Shown here one piece after another: positions 7,645-9,358 of a stretch of DNA of 9,358 nt. The position numbers and the translations under genes are program-made. Source of the stretch: Chitinophagaceae bacterium (GTDB taxonomy: Bacteria > Bacteroidota > Bacteroidia > Chitinophagales > Chitinophagaceae); assembly GCA_009996555.1 (NCBI GenBank), contig JAACZX010000063.1, positions 1 through 9,358 on the forward strand, written 5' to 3'. The notes under the pieces are model-generated. The model saw nothing but the letters and a program-made list of their open reading frames with translations, did not search any database and was not told the DNA's origin. Numbering within the stretch: the stretch's first letter is position 1; each line of letters starts with the position of its first letter.

Positions 7645-8913
7645 ATGAAGAACCAACTGTTTAGTTGCCTAACAATCGCCGCCTTATCCGTACTGGCTGT
7701 TAGCTGTGGGAAATCGAAATCTTCTTCTAAGTCAGCAAACAACGGACAACTTGTTGGTGCCGCTTACAACGCTAAGCAAAATAACAACACACATTTGGGC
7801 ATGGTGATGATTCCACAGGGTACTTTCCACATGGGACCCAGCGATGAGGATATCAACTATGCATATACGGCACGTAACCGCCAGGTGTCCATCAGCGGCT
7901 TCTGGATGGATGCAACTGAAATTACCAACAGCGAATACAAGCAGTTTGTGTTTTATGTAAGGGATTCCATTGCGGCTACTATCCTCAACTACATCGACCC
8001 TAAAACAAATGCTATTGACTGGAAAAAAGCAAACGGCATCTGGAAAGAGAAGAATGTATATGAGAAGCTCGGCCAGATGATGATGGCTCCGGACGACCGC
8101 ATTTTCGGTAAAATGGAGATCGATCCTGATAAACTTATCTACAAAGAAGAATATGTGGATTACAAAGCTGCGGCATACCGCAAGCCAAATGAACCACGTT
8201 CAAAATTCATCATCCGTAACCCCGTTAAAGTATACCCTGATACATTGGTATGGGTGCGTGATTTCTCTTACAGCTATAACGAGCCAATGAGCCAGCGTTA
8301 TTTTGCTCACCCGGCTTTTGCTAACTATCCTGTAGTTGGTACTACCTGGAAACAGGCAAATGCATTCTGTAACTGGCGCACACGTCACCTCAACGATTAT
8401 AACGATACCAAAGGTTATGCTACAGAATCAAGCTACCGCTTACCTTCTGAAGCAGAATGGGAATATGCAGCCCGTGGCGGACGTTCACAATCGATGTTCC
8501 CTTGGGGTAACTATTATCTCCGCAACCGTAAAGGATGTTTAATGGCCAACTTTAAACCCGGCCGTGGTAACTATCCTGAAGACGGTGGTTTCTATACTGT
8601 GCGTGCCGATGCATACTGGCCAAACGACTTTGGTTTGTATAACATGGCTGGTAACGTGGCAGAGTGGACAGGCTCTCTTTATTATGAAGGCGCTTACAAC
8701 TTTGCACATGACATGAACCCAGATATCCGTTACAATGCAAAGGACAGCGATCCTCCACGCATGAAGCGTAAAGTGGTTCGTGGTGGTAGCTGGCAGAGTG
8801 TAGGTTACTTCCTGCAAACAAGTACCCGCAACTATGAGTACCAGGATACAGCTAAATCATACATCGGTTTCCGTTGTGTGATCAACCTGCCGCCTATGAT
8901 GCGCAAACGTTAA
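7645..8913 (+). CDS. gldK: Type IX secretion / gliding motility lipoprotein GldK
   Basis: The 422-residue protein is a lipoprotein with a formylglycine-generating-enzyme (FGE, sulfatase-modifying factor) fold. The signal peptide ends LAVSC with Cys21 as the lipidated residue; the lipobox is slightly atypical (Ala at -3). The domain starts at MVMIPQGTFHMG (53-64) and continues with DATEITNSEYKQF, YPVVGTTWKQANAFCNWRT, RLPSEAEWEYAARGG (about 264-278), FPWGNYY, YNMAGNVAEWTG (about 332-343), VVRGGSW (377-383) and IGFRCVI near the end. A long segment (about 103-225) with YPDTLVWVRDFSYSYNEPM inside the domain is characteristic of GldK/PorK. From family knowledge, GldK and GldN form a ring under the outer membrane in the T9SS. 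The FGE catalytic cysteines are missing (Ser385 and Leu390 at those places), so it is structural. gldL follows 110 bases downstream. Confidence 0.95.
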   Translation: MKNQLFSCLTIAALSVLAVSCGKSKSSSKSANNGQLVGAAYNAKQNNNTHLGMVMIPQGTFHMGPSDEDINYAYTARNRQVSISGFWMDATEITNSEYKQFVFYVRDSIAATILNYIDPKTNAIDWKKANGIWKEKNVYEKLGQMMMAPDDRIFGKMEIDPDKLIYKEEYVDYKAAAYRKPNEPRSKFIIRNPVKVYPDTLVWVRDFSYSYNEPMSQRYFAHPAFANYPVVGTTWKQANAFCNWRTRHLNDYNDTKGYATESSYRLPSEAEWEYAARGGRSQSMFPWGNYYLRNRKGCLMANFKPGRGNYPEDGGFYTVRADAYWPNDFGLYNMAGNVAEWTGSLYYEGAYNFAHDMNPDIRYNAKDSDPPRMKRKVVRGGSWQSVGYFLQTSTRNYEYQDTAKSYIGFRCVINLPPMMRKR

Positions 8914-9023
8914 TCAACAAAGCAAAATTTCAAACCCTAATATTTACCATTTAGTCCAAAAACCTACGTTTTTTGAGCTGATCACAAACCATCATTGATT
9001 TACCTTTTTTAAAACCAACTTTT
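8914..9023 (+). other. gldK-gldL gap with repeated motif and weak promoter-like box
   Basis: This 110-base gap holds TACGTTTTTTGAGCTG (8965-8980), almost the same as the motif before gldK. AAAAAC (8958-8963) and GTTTTT (8968-8973) could form a 6-bp stem with a 4-base loop overlapping the motif. TACCTTTT (9001-9008) matches seven of eight bases of TAnnTTTG, 15 bases before the gldL ATG, so gldL may have some transcription of its own. No strong terminator is visible, so read-through from gldK is expected. Confidence 0.4.
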
Positions 9024-9358
9024 ATGGCAGTCTCTAAATCAACCGAAAAAATCACAAACATCATCGTATCCGCAGGTGCAGCAGTAGTAATCTTCGGTGC
9101 CTGGGCAAAGATCCTTCACCTTTCTTTTGCAGACATGATGCTTACCGTAGGTCTGTTGACCGAAGCGGGCATCTTCGTAGTATATGCTTACCTGGCTACA
9201 CAAGGTTACGGTTTGCATGATGATGGGCATAAAGCAGCAGGTCCTGCAGGAACTCCGGCTTTAGCATCTTTAGATAAAATGTTACACGAAGCAGATATTA
9301 CTCCATCAAACCTCCGCAGCCTTGGTGAGAATTTCCAAAAGCTCAACTCAACTGTAGG
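9024..9358 (+). CDS. gldL: Type IX secretion / gliding motor protein GldL, N-terminal part (truncated at window edge)
   Basis: From the ATG at 9024 the frame stays open for 111 full codons to the right edge, so the C-terminal part is missing. Two membrane helices are visible: about residues 12-33 (VSAGAAVVIFGAWAKILH) and 38-57 (MMLTVGLLTEAGIFVVYAYL). GAAVVIxGAxxKIxH and LTVGLLTEA, together with the position after gldK, identify GldL. From family knowledge, GldL forms the inner-membrane proton-driven motor with GldM. The intramembrane Lys29, His32 and Glu47 sit where conserved functional residues are reported. After the helices comes a Gly/Ala/His-rich linker (63-80) and the start of the cytoplasmic region (SLDKMLHEADITPSNLRSLG, 80-99), which has an amphipathic, coiled-coil-like look. 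There is no Shine-Dalgarno sequence. gldM and gldN probably follow. Confidence 0.93.
   Translation, partial: MAVSKSTEKITNIIVSAGAAVVIFGAWAKILHLSFADMMLTVGLLTEAGIFVVYAYLATQGYGLHDDGHKAAGPAGTPALASLDKMLHEADITPSNLRSLGENFQKLNSTV

Noticed and set aside
8539..8821. Two overlapping minus-strand open frames of about 90 codons opposite gldK
   Set aside because: Both are antisense to conserved FGE-domain motifs and rich in Cys and His; they are shadows of gldK.
1..9358. Defence system, CRISPR array, prophage, transposon or RNA gene
   Set aside because: No direct-repeat array, transposase, integrase, tRNA-like cloverleaf or toxin-antitoxin pair was seen, and the visible genes have ordinary Bacteroidota housekeeping and envelope character.

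Overview
The window looks like a chromosomal segment of a Bacteroidota member, probably in or near the Chitinophagales. Three things point there: the type IX secretion / gliding genes gldK and gldL, a DUF4271 membrane protein next to a HemD-like protein, and Bacteroidota-style TAnnTTTG promoter boxes with no clear Shine-Dalgarno sequences. No mobile element, CRISPR array, tRNA or rRNA was seen. Gene density is high, and no gene-free stretch exceeds about 165 bases.

Layout. Bases 1-540 (minus) hold the first 180 codons of a multi-pass membrane protein that runs off the left edge. Bases 618-1754 (minus) hold hemW, a radical-SAM haem chaperone-type protein. A 39-base divergent gap separates hemW from a rightward block. 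That block contains an Omp85/TamA-like outer-membrane protein (1794-3599, GTG start), a DUF4271 membrane protein (3637-4524), a uroporphyrinogen-III synthase-like protein (4567-5352), a thioredoxin-fold YyaL/SPATA20-type protein (5419-7482), gldK (7645-8913) and the 5' part of gldL (from 9024, cut by the right edge).

How the genes relate. gldK and gldL encode the outer-membrane ring lipoprotein and the inner-membrane motor subunit of the type IX secretion system; gldM and gldN would be expected just beyond the right edge. HemW and the HemD-like protein are both tetrapyrrole-associated. The Omp85 protein and DUF4271 protein are envelope proteins. The rightward genes share a strand, but four of them have an exact TAnnTTTG box just upstream (3619, 4536, 5383, 7600), so they may be separately promoted rather than form one operon.

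Nothing here is clearly a new system. The points most worth a second look are a near-identical 16-base motif in the leaders of both gldK and gldL, the DUF4271/HemD-like pair beside the T9SS core genes, and the loss of the catalytic cysteines from the sulfatase-modifying-factor fold of GldK.
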